A DNA stretch of 25,820 nucleotides, taken from IMG/VR virus record IMGVR_UViG_3300025889_000848, positions 1 to 25,820 of that record; one strand, written 5' to 3'. A program made the position numbers and the translations under genes. The notes beneath the pieces are model-generated. The model ran no database searches and was not told where the DNA came from. It saw only the letters and a program-made list of their open reading frames with translations. Below are positions 16,746 through 22,768 of this stretch, one piece after another. Origin of the DNA: a virus. The number at the start of each line of letters is the position of its first letter. Within the stretch, counting starts at the first letter, position 1.

Positions 16746-16893
16746 GCGTTTCTCCTTGATTGTGTTTGTTCTTATAATAATTGAGTTGTTGAACAAGGCC
16801 CTCAATCCTCGGATCTCGGTAGTTCTCCCACTCGATGTCGTCGATCTGCTTCTGTAGTCTTTTGATTATGTCGCTTATCAGATCCAATTCCAT
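16729..16893 (-). CDS. small phage protein overlapping its upstream gene out of frame
   Basis: A 54-aa frame starts MELDLISDIIKRLQKQ, contains WENYRDPRIEGLVQQLNYYK and ends THEPRF. The DPRIE.L..QL.YYK pattern followed by a short EP-F tail looks like a real phage family I have seen in small early proteins. GGGAG lies about 7 nt before the ATG. It shares 92 nt, in a different frame, with the end of the 65-aa gene at 16802-16999, and overlaps the start of the next gene by 17 nt. Either both genes are real, or the upstream one has been frameshifted or extended. I trust this frame more over the shared segment. Confidence 0.6.
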   Translation of the reverse strand: MELDLISDIIKRLQKQIDDIEWENYRDPRIEGLVQQLNYYKNKHNQGETHEPRF

Positions 16894-16999
16894 CGTCCTT
16901 CTCCCATGGTGGTTGAGACAAGGTTACAGTCTCATGACCATACGCCATCTTGCGCTTGTACCCCTGCCACTCTTTCTCTGCTTCTGTCCATCGGCTCAT
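16802..16999 (-). CDS. small hypothetical protein (65 aa), doubtful C-terminal half
   Basis: It starts MSRWTEAEKEWQGYKRKMA with an ATGA overlap with the previous gene, which supports the start. The first 35 residues are well behaved (helix, then TVTLSQPPWEKDD). The last 30 residues are Arg/Asp/His-rich and low in hydrophobics. That half is encoded over the start of the 54-aa gene in another frame, so it may be non-functional tail. No family is recognised. Confidence 0.5.
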   Translation of the reverse strand: MSRWTEAEKEWQGYKRKMAYGHETVTLSQPPWEKDDGIGSDKRHNQKTTEADRRHRVGELPRSED

Positions 17000-17184
17000 A
17001 TCGTCTTCCCCGCTTCTCGCAGTGCCTTCACAAAATTATCTAGCTCTTCACGAGCAGCAAACAATTCACGTTGTATGTTTGGACGGGCATCCTTCCGGTA
17101 TCGCTCATCCTGTAAATTGTCCACTTGCTGCTTGAGCCATTTCAATTGTGCTGCTTGGAACGTGCTCAACTGCTCATCACCCAT
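16996..17184 (-). CDS. small coiled-coil protein (62 aa)
   Basis: It starts MGDEQLSTFQAAQLKWLKQQ. Nearly the whole protein is a charged helix with heptad-like spacing (LKWLKQQVDNLQDERY, RELFAAREELDNFVKALREA), so probably a coiled coil. A GGAGG ribosome binding site lies 8 nt before the ATG. It overlaps the upstream gene by 8 nt and couples to the next by ATGA. Function unknown. Confidence 0.65.
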   Translation of the reverse strand: MGDEQLSTFQAAQLKWLKQQVDNLQDERYRKDARPNIQRELFAAREELDNFVKALREAGKTI

Positions 17185-17422
17185 TTTTTATAACCTCCGG
17201 TCTTAATTCGGGCCTTAGTATGTACGAAACCTCCTCCGATACATAACACTCCATCATGATGTCGGTGCCGTACAACTCATACAAATGATTATAAAGAGGA
17301 TCAAACAACCTGTCGTTCATCGCCTCAATGCAACGGCTCTCCCGATCATACCATACCGCCGCTTTAACAGGCTCACCGTCAATCGCGTAACTGATCACCA
17401 ACGCAGTATAGTAATAAATCAT
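17177..17422 (-). CDS. small hypothetical protein (81 aa)
   Basis: It starts MIYYYTALVISYAIDGE. The ATG overlaps the previous stop (ATGA) and GGGAAG lies about 8 nt upstream. The N-terminus is strand-rich and aromatic and the middle is helical (FDPLYNHLYELYG). It continues MMECYVSEEVSYILRPELRPEV. It could be a small alpha/beta fold. No recognised family or catalytic motif. Confidence 0.65.
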   Translation of the reverse strand: MIYYYTALVISYAIDGEPVKAAVWYDRESRCIEAMNDRLFDPLYNHLYELYGTDIMMECYVSEEVSYILRPELRPEVIKNG

Positions 17423-17661
17423 CTGACAACTTCCCAAACATTCTCCCGCGCAACGTTGTCCTCAGTGTCCCTGATCAAACCCTGCTTGTGCAAAGCAGTC
17501 AGGGTCGCCCGAATAATCGTCAGCTTCAAACCGGTTCGATCCGCCAACTGCCGCGCAGTCCCCGCACCTCGGCCCAACTCAGCAAGGATCTGCTCCTTCC
17601 GCGTTAGCTTCTGGTTGGTCTGTTGCTTGCGCGTCATCCTGTCCCACATTTTCTTAAACAT
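17419..17661 (-). CDS. winged-helix DNA-binding protein
   Basis: The 80-aa protein has a basic N-terminal tail (FKKMWDRMTRKQQTNQK). A winged-helix/MarR-like HTH follows: LTRKEQILAELGRG, then TARQLADRTGLKLTIIRATL as the HTH (about 40-59), then ALHKQGLIRD and a wing strand (ENVWEVV). It is probably a transcription regulator of early genes. The start at 17661 has a perfect AAAGGAG site; an in-frame GTG at 17679 is rejected. It overlaps the upstream gene by 8 nt. Confidence 0.75.
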   Translation of the reverse strand: MFKKMWDRMTRKQQTNQKLTRKEQILAELGRGAGTARQLADRTGLKLTIIRATLTALHKQGLIRDTEDNVARENVWEVVR

Positions 17662-18235
17662 TCTTTGTCTCCTTTTCACTATAGATGTCTATCACTCCGA
17701 CACCCTCCATCTCTGCGCCCGTAAGTGCAGAAAATTCCTCCCGTGCTAATTGCGCAGCTTCAACGCTGTTCGCCGCTTCAACCAACACCAACCGAGAAAC
17801 CACGCCCTCGCATACTACTTCATACGTTTTCATTTCTTTCAGATACCTTTCTTCTAGTCCCATTAACCAAAACGTTGTCGCGTCAAACTCAACACGCAAC
17901 AACTCATCTCGTATCTCGCACCAACGGTTCATGTTGATCCCCGTCTCCTCGATAAACTCTTTCGCACTGTTCGTCTTAACAAGGAACTCCAGTGGACTTA
18001 GCTTCAGATAGCCTCGATTGCTCAGATACGTCTTCGTTCTTGTTTGCAGCCGCAAGTACCACATAGTCTTTGGGTCTTTGCTGCGCTCCAACGCACCATC
18101 ATAACAGTCCAGTTTCCATAGCCAGTTTCGGATTGTAGCCGAGGTCACGCCAAACTCTTTCGCGATCTCCTTCTGAGCGATACCCTCGTCATGCATAGCC
18201 TTGGCCTTGACCCACCTGTTATCAAGTTTCCGCAT
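17654..18235 (-). CDS. HTH protein with resolvase-type N-terminal helix-turn-helix
   Basis: The protein is 193 aa. Residues of about 3-40 form an HTH: RWVKAKAMHDEGIAQKEIAKEFGV then TSATIRNWLW, like the helix pairs of resolvases and transposases. The middle is helical and aromatic with no recognised fold (LSPLEFLVKTNSAKEFIEET). The C-terminal 60 residues form a beta-alpha unit (TYEVVCEGVVSRLVLVEAANS, AAQLAREEF, GVGVIDIYSE) similar in style to small DpnD/PcfM-like domains. The ATG at 18235 has AGGAGG 9 nt upstream. It is likely a DNA-binding regulator. The C-terminal comparison is tentative. Confidence 0.7.
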   Translation of the reverse strand: MRKLDNRWVKAKAMHDEGIAQKEIAKEFGVTSATIRNWLWKLDCYDGALERSKDPKTMWYLRLQTRTKTYLSNRGYLKLSPLEFLVKTNSAKEFIEETGINMNRWCEIRDELLRVEFDATTFWLMGLEERYLKEMKTYEVVCEGVVSRLVLVEAANSVEAAQLAREEFSALTGAEMEGVGVIDIYSEKETKNV

Positions 18236-18551
18236 CGCTCCAATCCTCCTCGTACTCAACCAACGGGGCCGTGTATTCCCGACACTCCTTGTCTGTCTGC
18301 ACCTGTTCCTTCACGAACTTGATGAAATCAGAATACTCCCACTTCCATACCACGCCAGTGAACCGATCAACCGCGTCCCTCTGGTCCTTGGTCAACGTCT
18401 GCCAGTACAGATACAACTTGTTGCAGTATCTCGCTTGGTCATCCCATTCCTCCGAGTCCAACTCGTCTTCAGGATCAATCAAATCCATCCAGTTAGACAA
18501 GGTCGGGTCGGTGATGTCAGCCTCGATCAATCTATCTAGTTCACTGGTCAT
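18222..18551 (-). CDS. acidic small protein (109 aa)
   Basis: It starts MTSELDRLIEADITDPTLSN, with GGAG 8 nt before the ATG. It is very acidic (DLIDPEDELDSEEWDD) and rich in Trp/Tyr (KLYLYWQTLTKDQRDAVDRF, WKWEYSDFIKF). Acidic, aromatic small proteins in phage early regions often inhibit host enzymes or mimic DNA, but nothing here proves that. It overlaps both neighbours by 11-14 nt. No family is recognised. Confidence 0.6.
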   Translation of the reverse strand: MTSELDRLIEADITDPTLSNWMDLIDPEDELDSEEWDDQARYCNKLYLYWQTLTKDQRDAVDRFTGVVWKWEYSDFIKFVKEQVQTDKECREYTAPLVEYEEDWSDAET

Positions 18552-18813
18552 CGGCACACTCCATACACACCTCCGCATCCTCGCCCATGATCTTAGTCAC
18601 AGGCATCCCACAATCGCACAGCCGCTCCATCTTACCGTCACCGCTGCACGTCTCGCAGACCTCACGAACCTCCTCCACATATCCAATGTCTCGGGTGAAA
18701 CTCTGAGGCCGAATAATCTCAAAGTAACTGTAACCCTCACCATCGCAGTCCGCACAACAGTCCATGATCGGCGTCTCTTGCAACTCAAGCAACATCTCTT
18801 TCATCTTACCCAT
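18541..18813 (-). CDS. DnaJ-type zinc-finger protein
   Basis: The 90-aa protein contains CCADCDGEGYSYF and CETCSGDGKMERLCDCG, the CxxCxGxG pattern of DnaJ central zinc fingers, then CMEC near the end. There is no J domain. Free-standing DnaJ-like zinc fingers are common in phages; they probably bind zinc and may bind protein partners. GAGGA lies about 10 nt before the ATG. It overlaps the previous gene by 8 nt and the next by 11 nt. Confidence 0.75.
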   Translation of the reverse strand: MGKMKEMLLELQETPIMDCCADCDGEGYSYFEIIRPQSFTRDIGYVEEVREVCETCSGDGKMERLCDCGMPVTKIMGEDAEVCMECADDQ

Positions 18814-18985
18814 TGTTCTTGATCCTCTGATTAACTCCCAAATTGTAAATCAACTCACGCTTGAAATCATCAAGCCGCTTGTAAATGTACTTCAAATCCG
18901 CAATCTCCGGCGCATCAGGGTCATAGTTCCCCATGACGTCCTCAATGCGGTCGATCACATAATGCATACAGATACGGTCATCCAT
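18806..18985 (-). CDS. small hypothetical protein (59 aa)
   Basis: It starts MDDRICMHYVIDRIEDVMGN and continues DLKYIYKRLDDFKRELIYNL, so probably two helices. The ATG at 18985 forms a TGATG overlap with the previous gene and has GGAGG 8 nt upstream; the adjacent GTG at 18988 is less likely. No family is recognised. Confidence 0.6.
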   Translation of the reverse strand: MDDRICMHYVIDRIEDVMGNYDPDAPEIADLKYIYKRLDDFKRELIYNLGVNQRIKNNG

Positions 18986-19200
18986 CACGCCACCTCCATT
19001 TTATAAACAGGAATAACAAAACCCGTGTTCTGAAAGTTCTCGTCAGCATATTCTCGCGCCTCCGAAACACAACAAAAGGGACCATACGTCCGAGAAGCCG
19101 CAGGAGAACGATCCTCATCACCCTCCGCATCAGGAACCATGTTCAACCAAACATCCCCCTCGTCACATTCAAATATCATCGCGTGCCTCGGCTCAGACAT
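18985..19200 (-). CDS. small hypothetical protein (71 aa)
   Basis: It starts MSEPRHAMIFECDEGDVWLN, with GAGGAG 8 nt before the ATG. The pattern is strand (AMIFECDEGDVWLNMV), acidic loop, then YGPFCCVSEAREYADENFQN and a terminal strand (GFVIPVYK). The 45 in-frame codons upstream are antisense-like and rejected. The strand-loop-helix-strand layout suggests a compact small fold. Function unknown. Confidence 0.6.
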   Translation of the reverse strand: MSEPRHAMIFECDEGDVWLNMVPDAEGDEDRSPAASRTYGPFCCVSEAREYADENFQNTGFVIPVYKMEVA

Positions 19201-19393
19201 ATTGATACTCCTCAATAAATGCGAACCCGCCGCCGTTGCCCTCTTCGTCCATCGACAAAGACATCTCAACAGTCTGTCCGCCCAACCGTAACGTAAACAC
19301 AGGGAACGGCTCCAAGGCATACTCGTCCTCAACAAACCGAAACCCTATGATCTTCGCGCCAACCAACTGGCTGTAATATTTCTCCATGTCCAT
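19193..19393 (-). CDS. small beta-rich protein (66 aa)
   Basis: It starts MDMEKYYSQLVGAKIIGFRF and reads as successive strands (GAKIIGFRFVED, FPVFTLRLGG, QTVEMSLSMD, GGGFAFIEEY). The ATG at 19393 forms TGATG with the previous stop and has GGAGGAGG upstream. It resembles the small single-domain proteins common in phage early operons. No family is recognised. Confidence 0.6.
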   Translation of the reverse strand: MDMEKYYSQLVGAKIIGFRFVEDEYALEPFPVFTLRLGGQTVEMSLSMDEEGNGGGFAFIEEYQYV

Positions 19394-19896
19394 CACGCTT
19401 CCTCCTCCTCGAACTCAGGCGTCCAACTTTCATCCACGCCATTCAGATACTGGCCCTCAAACAAACCACCCTCGTCCTGATAGTCAGCGTCAACACTAAT
19501 ACCCATCGAATGCAGCTTGTCCCACACTGGAATAGGCGGACCCCACGCCGTCCAACAGTTGAACGAAAACGATGCGTTCATACTCGCAGGATCAACATCC
19601 TCGTCGTCATGCAACGTCAGCGGCTGCGTGATCTCAACCTCCGCAACATCCCACTTCGTACCCCAGTTCTCAACACGCCAGTCATACCAACCCTCAACAT
19701 CAAACCCCTGCCACTGGGTCCGCGGCGCAAGCCACTGCTCAAACGGCATCGGCTTGATCAACTGACAGAATTGTGGGTTCAAAGCCCGACCCCCATTGTG
19801 AGGATCATAACCGTTCTGGGTCAGCGCGTTATAGATTTCCTTCACCAAGAACCTCGGCCCATGGATGTGGACCCCCTGATAACAATGATTAGGCAT
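19393..19896 (-). CDS. YubB/Api92-like protein (DUF1281-type ferredoxin-like domain)
   Basis: The 167-aa protein starts MPNHCYQGVHIHGPRFLVKE. The MPN-C...-V-I-GP start, LNPQFCQLIKPMPFEQW, WYDWRVENWGTKWDV and FSFNCWTAWGPPIPVWDKL match the plasmid/phage family known as YubB or Api92-like, which has a ferredoxin-like fold and no established function. The tail is acidic (FEEEEA). GGAGG precedes the ATG. Relatives occur on plasmids and phages, so it is a typical mobile-element gene. Family call by motif memory. Confidence 0.8.
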   Translation of the reverse strand: MPNHCYQGVHIHGPRFLVKEIYNALTQNGYDPHNGGRALNPQFCQLIKPMPFEQWLAPRTQWQGFDVEGWYDWRVENWGTKWDVAEVEITQPLTLHDDEDVDPASMNASFSFNCWTAWGPPIPVWDKLHSMGISVDADYQDEGGLFEGQYLNGVDESWTPEFEEEEA

Positions 19897-20215
19897 TCTC
19901 TTTCCTCCTGATTAAAATCCCCCCGACAGCACAGTCGTAAGTGATCACAACCTCATCGCCAACACGCAACTTGCTGTTCACAATCTCCGAACCAACAATG
20001 TCAACTATCGGGCGGTCACCCTTCCCCGACACCTTGCGCTTGCCAGTCCCCTCCTCGTTCTGAACCAACGCCATGCCTCCCTCACGCAACGGTAACCGAA
20101 TTACGTTAAACCGTACGCCGCGCTCAAAACCCGCCGCAACCAACCGCTTGCCCTCCAACCAAATGCGAGGACGACCACGGTTCGCTCGGATCGTATACTC
20201 CTGTAGTAAAATCAT
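19889..20215 (-). CDS. SymE/AbrB-like beta protein paired with methyltransferase
   Basis: The 108-aa protein starts MILLQEYTIRANRGRPRIWL. The N-terminal half (YTIRANRGRPRIWLEGKRL then AAGFERGVRF) resembles the SymE/SpoVT-AbrB swapped-hairpin pattern (P-I-L-G-L--AGF--G). The C-terminal half repeats the idea (RPIVDIVGSEIVNSKL then GDEVVITYD). It starts at an ATGA overlap with the methyltransferase stop. I recall similar sequences fused to phage cytosine methyltransferases, so this may be the DNA-recognition or partner part of a split enzyme. SymE toxin function is not implied. Confidence 0.55.
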   Translation of the reverse strand: MILLQEYTIRANRGRPRIWLEGKRLVAAGFERGVRFNVIRLPLREGGMALVQNEEGTGKRKVSGKGDRPIVDIVGSEIVNSKLRVGDEVVITYDCAVGGILIRRKENA

Positions 20216-20841
20216 GCCAAAGCCCCCCACTGCATAGCCATCGCATCCGCAATGCCCCTGTAAAACTTCGACCGCAACTTCCAACGATCCGCACTCGGCG
20301 GTAACTTGTGACACTCATCCCGAGCCGTCGATCCATCCAAACTCCCAGTCCGAACCAACTTCGGTAAATTACGCAGCCACAAACAGGTCCGCTTCTTCAC
20401 ATTGTCCTCACTGTCGTCAGCCTCCGCAAACTCCCAAGGCTGTATGCTCTGAGCAAACGGCTCGTAGTTCTTAATCCGAGCCTTCGCATGCTTGTGCATC
20501 ACAGGGTTCTCAACCGCGACCATCGGTATATGATCCACGTTCCATACATCCGAAAATAATGCAGCACCCTCATCCAACTCACGCCACATCTCTTCCAACG
20601 TCCGATTGGGCGGAGCCTTGTGCAACCAACGAACACCAGAATTACACAACCTCGTGCAAGGCGGATGCATCACCGCCAATAAATCCCAGTCACCACGCAT
20701 CACGTTCCGAATGTCATCCTGTATGTGACGATTAGTCGGAGTGTCCGCAGGTAAAATATCACAGGACCACGCATCATGGCCCATTCTCAAAAACGCATCA
20801 CGCACCGTGCCTGATGTCTCGCAACCAATAAGTACCTTCAT
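20212..20841 (-). CDS. DNA cytosine-methyltransferase-like protein
   Basis: The protein is 209 aa, starting MKVLIGCETSGTVRDAFLRM. It has a SAM-binding start (VLIGCETSGTVRDAF), CDILP, then DWDLLAVMHPPCTRLCNSG (the PC dipeptide at 61-62 matches the catalytic PCQ motif of C5 methyltransferases) and VAVENP (the ENV motif VI, 109-113). At about 210 aa it lacks room for a full target-recognition domain (typical C5 enzymes exceed 300 aa). The next gene may supply that. The ATG at 20841 has GAGGAGG upstream. Possible roles are protection from host restriction or regulation; the exact base target is unknown. Confidence 0.75.
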   Translation of the reverse strand: MKVLIGCETSGTVRDAFLRMGHDAWSCDILPADTPTNRHIQDDIRNVMRGDWDLLAVMHPPCTRLCNSGVRWLHKAPPNRTLEEMWRELDEGAALFSDVWNVDHIPMVAVENPVMHKHAKARIKNYEPFAQSIQPWEFAEADDSEDNVKKRTCLWLRNLPKLVRTGSLDGSTARDECHKLPPSADRWKLRSKFYRGIADAMAMQWGALA

Positions 20842-20843
20842 GA

Positions 20844-21017
20844 TCACACCTCCTCTTTGCAAGAAAAGAATGTGAGAAGAGACTGATCAGTCTCCCAGAA
20901 ACCATCCGCCCACTCCAACCATTTGGTGTGCGCTTCTTCTTTGGTAGTGGCAGCGATCGATGTCTCAAAGAAATCACCGCCCTCAACTTCACGCCATGTA
21001 AAAGTAAATGTAGTCAT
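20844..21017 (-). CDS. small hypothetical protein (57 aa)
   Basis: This short frame starts MTTFTFTWREVEGGDFFETS, continues AATTKEEAHTKWLEWADGFW and ends SCKEEV. A good ribosome binding site (AAGGA, 8 nt) precedes the ATG, and the stop lies 2 nt before the methyltransferase start. The layout is strand-turn-strand then an amphipathic helix, as in small phage HNH-free alpha/beta proteins. An overlapping frame to 20992 is basic and unstructured and is rejected. No family is recognised. Confidence 0.65.
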   Translation of the reverse strand: MTTFTFTWREVEGGDFFETSIAATTKEEAHTKWLEWADGFWETDQSLLTFFSCKEEV

Positions 21018-21075
21018 AGATCTTTCCTTCTCTACTTGTTGATAGCTTGTAAGTTAGTTGAAAGTTGTAGGGCAG

Positions 21076-21345
21076 TCAAGCCCCACGTTCGTTCTCGAAA
21101 AAATCCTCCACCATTAAATGCACACGGTACAACGTGTCGATTGCAAAAGACGAGGATTGGCTGTCGTCCCAGAGATACAACTTCCTGATCGTGGGATAGG
21201 AAATCCCGTCCCATTCAATACGCATCGTGTAGAAATGATTTGTGTCATGCATACGATCAAGAAATGCCTTGATCGAACCGCAACGACCAACAGCAATTTC
21301 TAACGCATGTTGGATTTCAGATATTTGTTTGTGGGGGTGTTCCAT
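21076..21345 (-). CDS. small hypothetical protein (89 aa), first gene of small-gene cluster
   Basis: It starts MEHPHKQISEIQHALEIAVG. Helices at both ends flank strands (FYTMRIEWDGISYPTIRKLYLW). AGGAG lies 10 nt before the ATG and a strong promoter lies 30-57 nt upstream. It opens the minus-strand cluster that runs to 16269. The next gene begins 58 nt on, where a weaker TTGACT element (21074-21079) could add a second start. No family is recognised. Confidence 0.65.
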   Translation of the reverse strand: MEHPHKQISEIQHALEIAVGRCGSIKAFLDRMHDTNHFYTMRIEWDGISYPTIRKLYLWDDSQSSSFAIDTLYRVHLMVEDFFENERGA

Positions 21346-21374
21346 TTACACTTACTCCTATAATTATAATTATT

Positions 21375-21402
21375 TTTATAGCAGGTGTAAGGAAAAAGGC
21401 AA
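21375..21402 (-). promoter_or_regulatory. sigma-70-like promoter for minus-strand small-gene cluster
   Basis: On the minus strand, TTGCCT (21397-21402) and TATAAA (21375-21380) are 16 bp apart, with very AT-rich DNA downstream. It lies just ahead of the AGGAG and ATG of the 89-aa gene. It needs no activator by sequence, and is probably the early promoter of the cluster. Confidence 0.7.
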
Positions 21403-21490
21403 GCGGTTCGCGGCTCTTGGTCCTGTGTTTACCCTTATAACAGTTTTTTCTAGATTTTTACGACCACCGTTCAATCCCTTTCAAATTTAA

Positions 21491-21577
21491 TGTAATCAGC
21501 GTAATAAGTGTAATCACCCATTGAAAACATTGCAAAAAACTGCCCTGAGAAGATTACACTTGATTACATTTATTACG
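21491..21577. repeat. two inverted arrays of three octamers (GTAATCA-type)
   Basis: Left array: TGTAATCA (21491), CGTAATAA (21500), TGTAATCA (21509), exactly 9 bp apart. Right array, in opposite orientation: AGATTACA (21551), TGATTACA (21561), TTATTACG (21570), spaced 10 and 9 bp. TTATTACG is the exact complement of CGTAATAA, and TGATTACA of TGTAATCA. The arrays are 34 bp apart. The right array ends 20 bp before the TATACT -10 of the terS promoter. This is most likely a protein-binding site set (regulator, packaging or replication); see findings. Confidence 0.75.
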
Positions 21578-21597
21578 TTTTCGCTGGAGAAACCCCC

Positions 21598-21603
21598 TAT
21601 ACT
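21598..21603 (+). promoter_or_regulatory. -10 element of promoter for terS and nuclease genes
   Basis: TATACT matches the -10 consensus at five of six positions. No acceptable TTGACA-like -35 lies 15-19 bp upstream; that position is next to the last octamer of the inverted array. This suggests a promoter that depends on an activator bound to the array. The leader of about 100 nt to the terS ATG includes a small GCAC/GTGC hairpin (21609-21620). Confidence 0.55.
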
Positions 21604-21711
21604 AGAGTTGCACTGGGTGCATGAGCCCCTTTGCAAACGCATAGCTCCACCTGTCTATTGAAAACTTTTTGCCCTTGGTTTAACTTGTGGTCAGAACACA
21701 ACGAGGCAGAC

Positions 21712-22266
21712 ATGGCATCCCTTGAGAAGAAAATTGAACAACAACACGGTCGCCAACTGACCAACCGACAGAAGACGTTTGCTAGACACATTGTCGAGGG
21801 CATCTACTCGAATGCTGAGTGTGCAAGGAAAGCAGGGTATGTAGAAACAAAGGCCAAAGACTATGCCTCTGTTCTGCTTAATGGCAGAGACTACCCACAT
21901 GTTCTGGAATATATACAGGAACTAAGAGAGGAACGAGAGCGGCGATATGGTGTGACAACTATTGGTCAGCTTGAGCGGCTGCATAAGTTATCCTTGGGTG
22001 CGGAAGACGCGGGGCAATTCTCTGCGGCAATCAACGCTGAAAAGATACGGTCTGCCTTGGGTGGTTTGACGGTTGACAGAAGGGAAAACATAAACACCAT
22101 TGATCAGATGTCGCGGGATGAGATCACCGCTCGACTGGCTGCATTGCAGAAGCAATATCCTCAAGCGTTTGTGATCGAAGGTACAGCAAAGGATATTACA
22201 CCGGATGAGCAAGGGACCAGAGGCGAACTTTTGGCAATCGATCAGGAGCAACCTACCGAAGAATAG
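21712..22266 (+). CDS. terminase small subunit (TerS)
   Basis: The protein is 184 aa. The N-terminal region (LTNRQKTFARHIVEG then NAECARKAGYVETKAKDYASVLL) matches the HTH segment of Terminase_2-type small subunits (LT.kQ..F......G....A...AGY....A). A helical oligomerisation region follows (YPHVLEYIQELREERERRYG). The C-terminus is acidic, as in other TerS proteins that contact the large subunit. TerS rings recognise pac/cos DNA and start packaging. I chose the ATG at 21712 (GAGG upstream); the 27 upstream codons are not protein-like. The large terminase is not visible downstream, so the packaging genes are separated or lie beyond the window. Confidence 0.75.
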   Translation: MASLEKKIEQQHGRQLTNRQKTFARHIVEGIYSNAECARKAGYVETKAKDYASVLLNGRDYPHVLEYIQELREERERRYGVTTIGQLERLHKLSLGAEDAGQFSAAINAEKIRSALGGLTVDRRENINTIDQMSRDEITARLAALQKQYPQAFVIEGTAKDITPDEQGTRGELLAIDQEQPTEE

Positions 22267-22615
22267 CTTTGCTACCCGCATTGAGAACAAGCACGGCGGC
22301 GGTGTGCCAGATGTCCACATGGTATGGGATGGCCTACCGTTTTGGATGGAATTGAAAGTAGCCAAATCGAGCGCAGTAAAAGTCTCGCCTCATCAAGTCG
22401 CTTGGAACATGGCATATTTTGTGCGCGGCGGTGCAAATTTTTTCTTAGTAAAGAGGGCCTTGGAGCGTGATCTATTTTTATTTCGGGGGGATGCGGGGCC
22501 CGACCTTGCGTCCTGCGGGCTGTCCTGCGGCCTTGGTACGCGGTTCACGGACCCTGCGGCCTTGTTCGAGGGCCTGCGGCCCGAGCTAGAGCGTATCCTG
22601 CGCCCTGCGCCCTAG
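22205..22615 (+). CDS. VRR-NUC-like PD-(D/E)xK nuclease with repeat-derived C-terminus
   Basis: The 136-aa protein starts MSKGPEANFWQSIRSNLPKN and overlaps terS by 62 nt. The catalytic core is GGGVPDVHMVWDG (Asp), then FWMELKVAKSS (E-x-K), then SPHQVAWNM (Gln). This order of G-PD, ELK and Q is that of VRR-NUC and phage Holliday-junction-type nucleases. The core ends near residue 85. The rest (GDAGPDLASCGLSCGLG... to RILRPAP) is Gly/Leu/Cys/Arg-rich and coded by CCTGCGG-type repeats, so it is probably a repeat-derived extension. The likely role is recombination or packaging-linked DNA cleavage. Confidence 0.75.
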   Translation: MSKGPEANFWQSIRSNLPKNSFATRIENKHGGGVPDVHMVWDGLPFWMELKVAKSSAVKVSPHQVAWNMAYFVRGGANFFLVKRALERDLFLFRGDAGPDLASCGLSCGLGTRFTDPAALFEGLRPELERILRPAP

Positions 22616-22660
22616 CCCTGCGCCCTGCGCCCTAGCCCTGCGGCCCTGCGCCCTTGTTTG
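22597..22660. repeat. CCTGCGCC tandem repeats at the 3' end of the nuclease gene
   Basis: Two perfect 20-bp units (cctgcgccctgcgccctagc) occupy 22597-22616 and 22617-22636, followed by a partial third unit. The nuclease TAG stop lies inside the first unit. Related CCTGCGG words continue upstream into the gene to about 22497. This is the first of three islands of the same repeat family. Confidence 0.8.
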
Positions 22661-22768
22661 TTTATTGTATCCGGTCATGTGCCGTGGAACAAGGGCCATG
22701 TGCCAGGGGGAAAGTTTCTGTCATAAACTTTCCCTTGACATGGACAAGGGGCCAATGGCCCCTGGTCT
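22616..22768. terminator. hairpins between convergent nuclease and DUF7227-like genes
   Basis: Two perfect hairpins are present: GGGAAAGTTT/AAACTTTCCC (22708-22717, 22725-22734) and AGGGGCC/GGCCCCT (22747-22753, 22757-22763). The second is followed by GGTCTTTA on plus and sits 6 nt from the stop of the minus gene. They probably act as a bidirectional terminator or RNA-end barrier. Neither has a classic long T tract. Confidence 0.55.

Noticed and set aside
19889-20215. Type I toxin of a SymE/SymR system
   Set aside because: No antisense RNA promoter is evident and the coupling with the methyltransferase argues for a partner role.
20798-20992. Basic 64-codon minus-strand frame between the methyltransferase and the 57-aa gene
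   Set aside because: The overlapping 57-aa frame has a better start, ribosome binding site and protein-like sequence.
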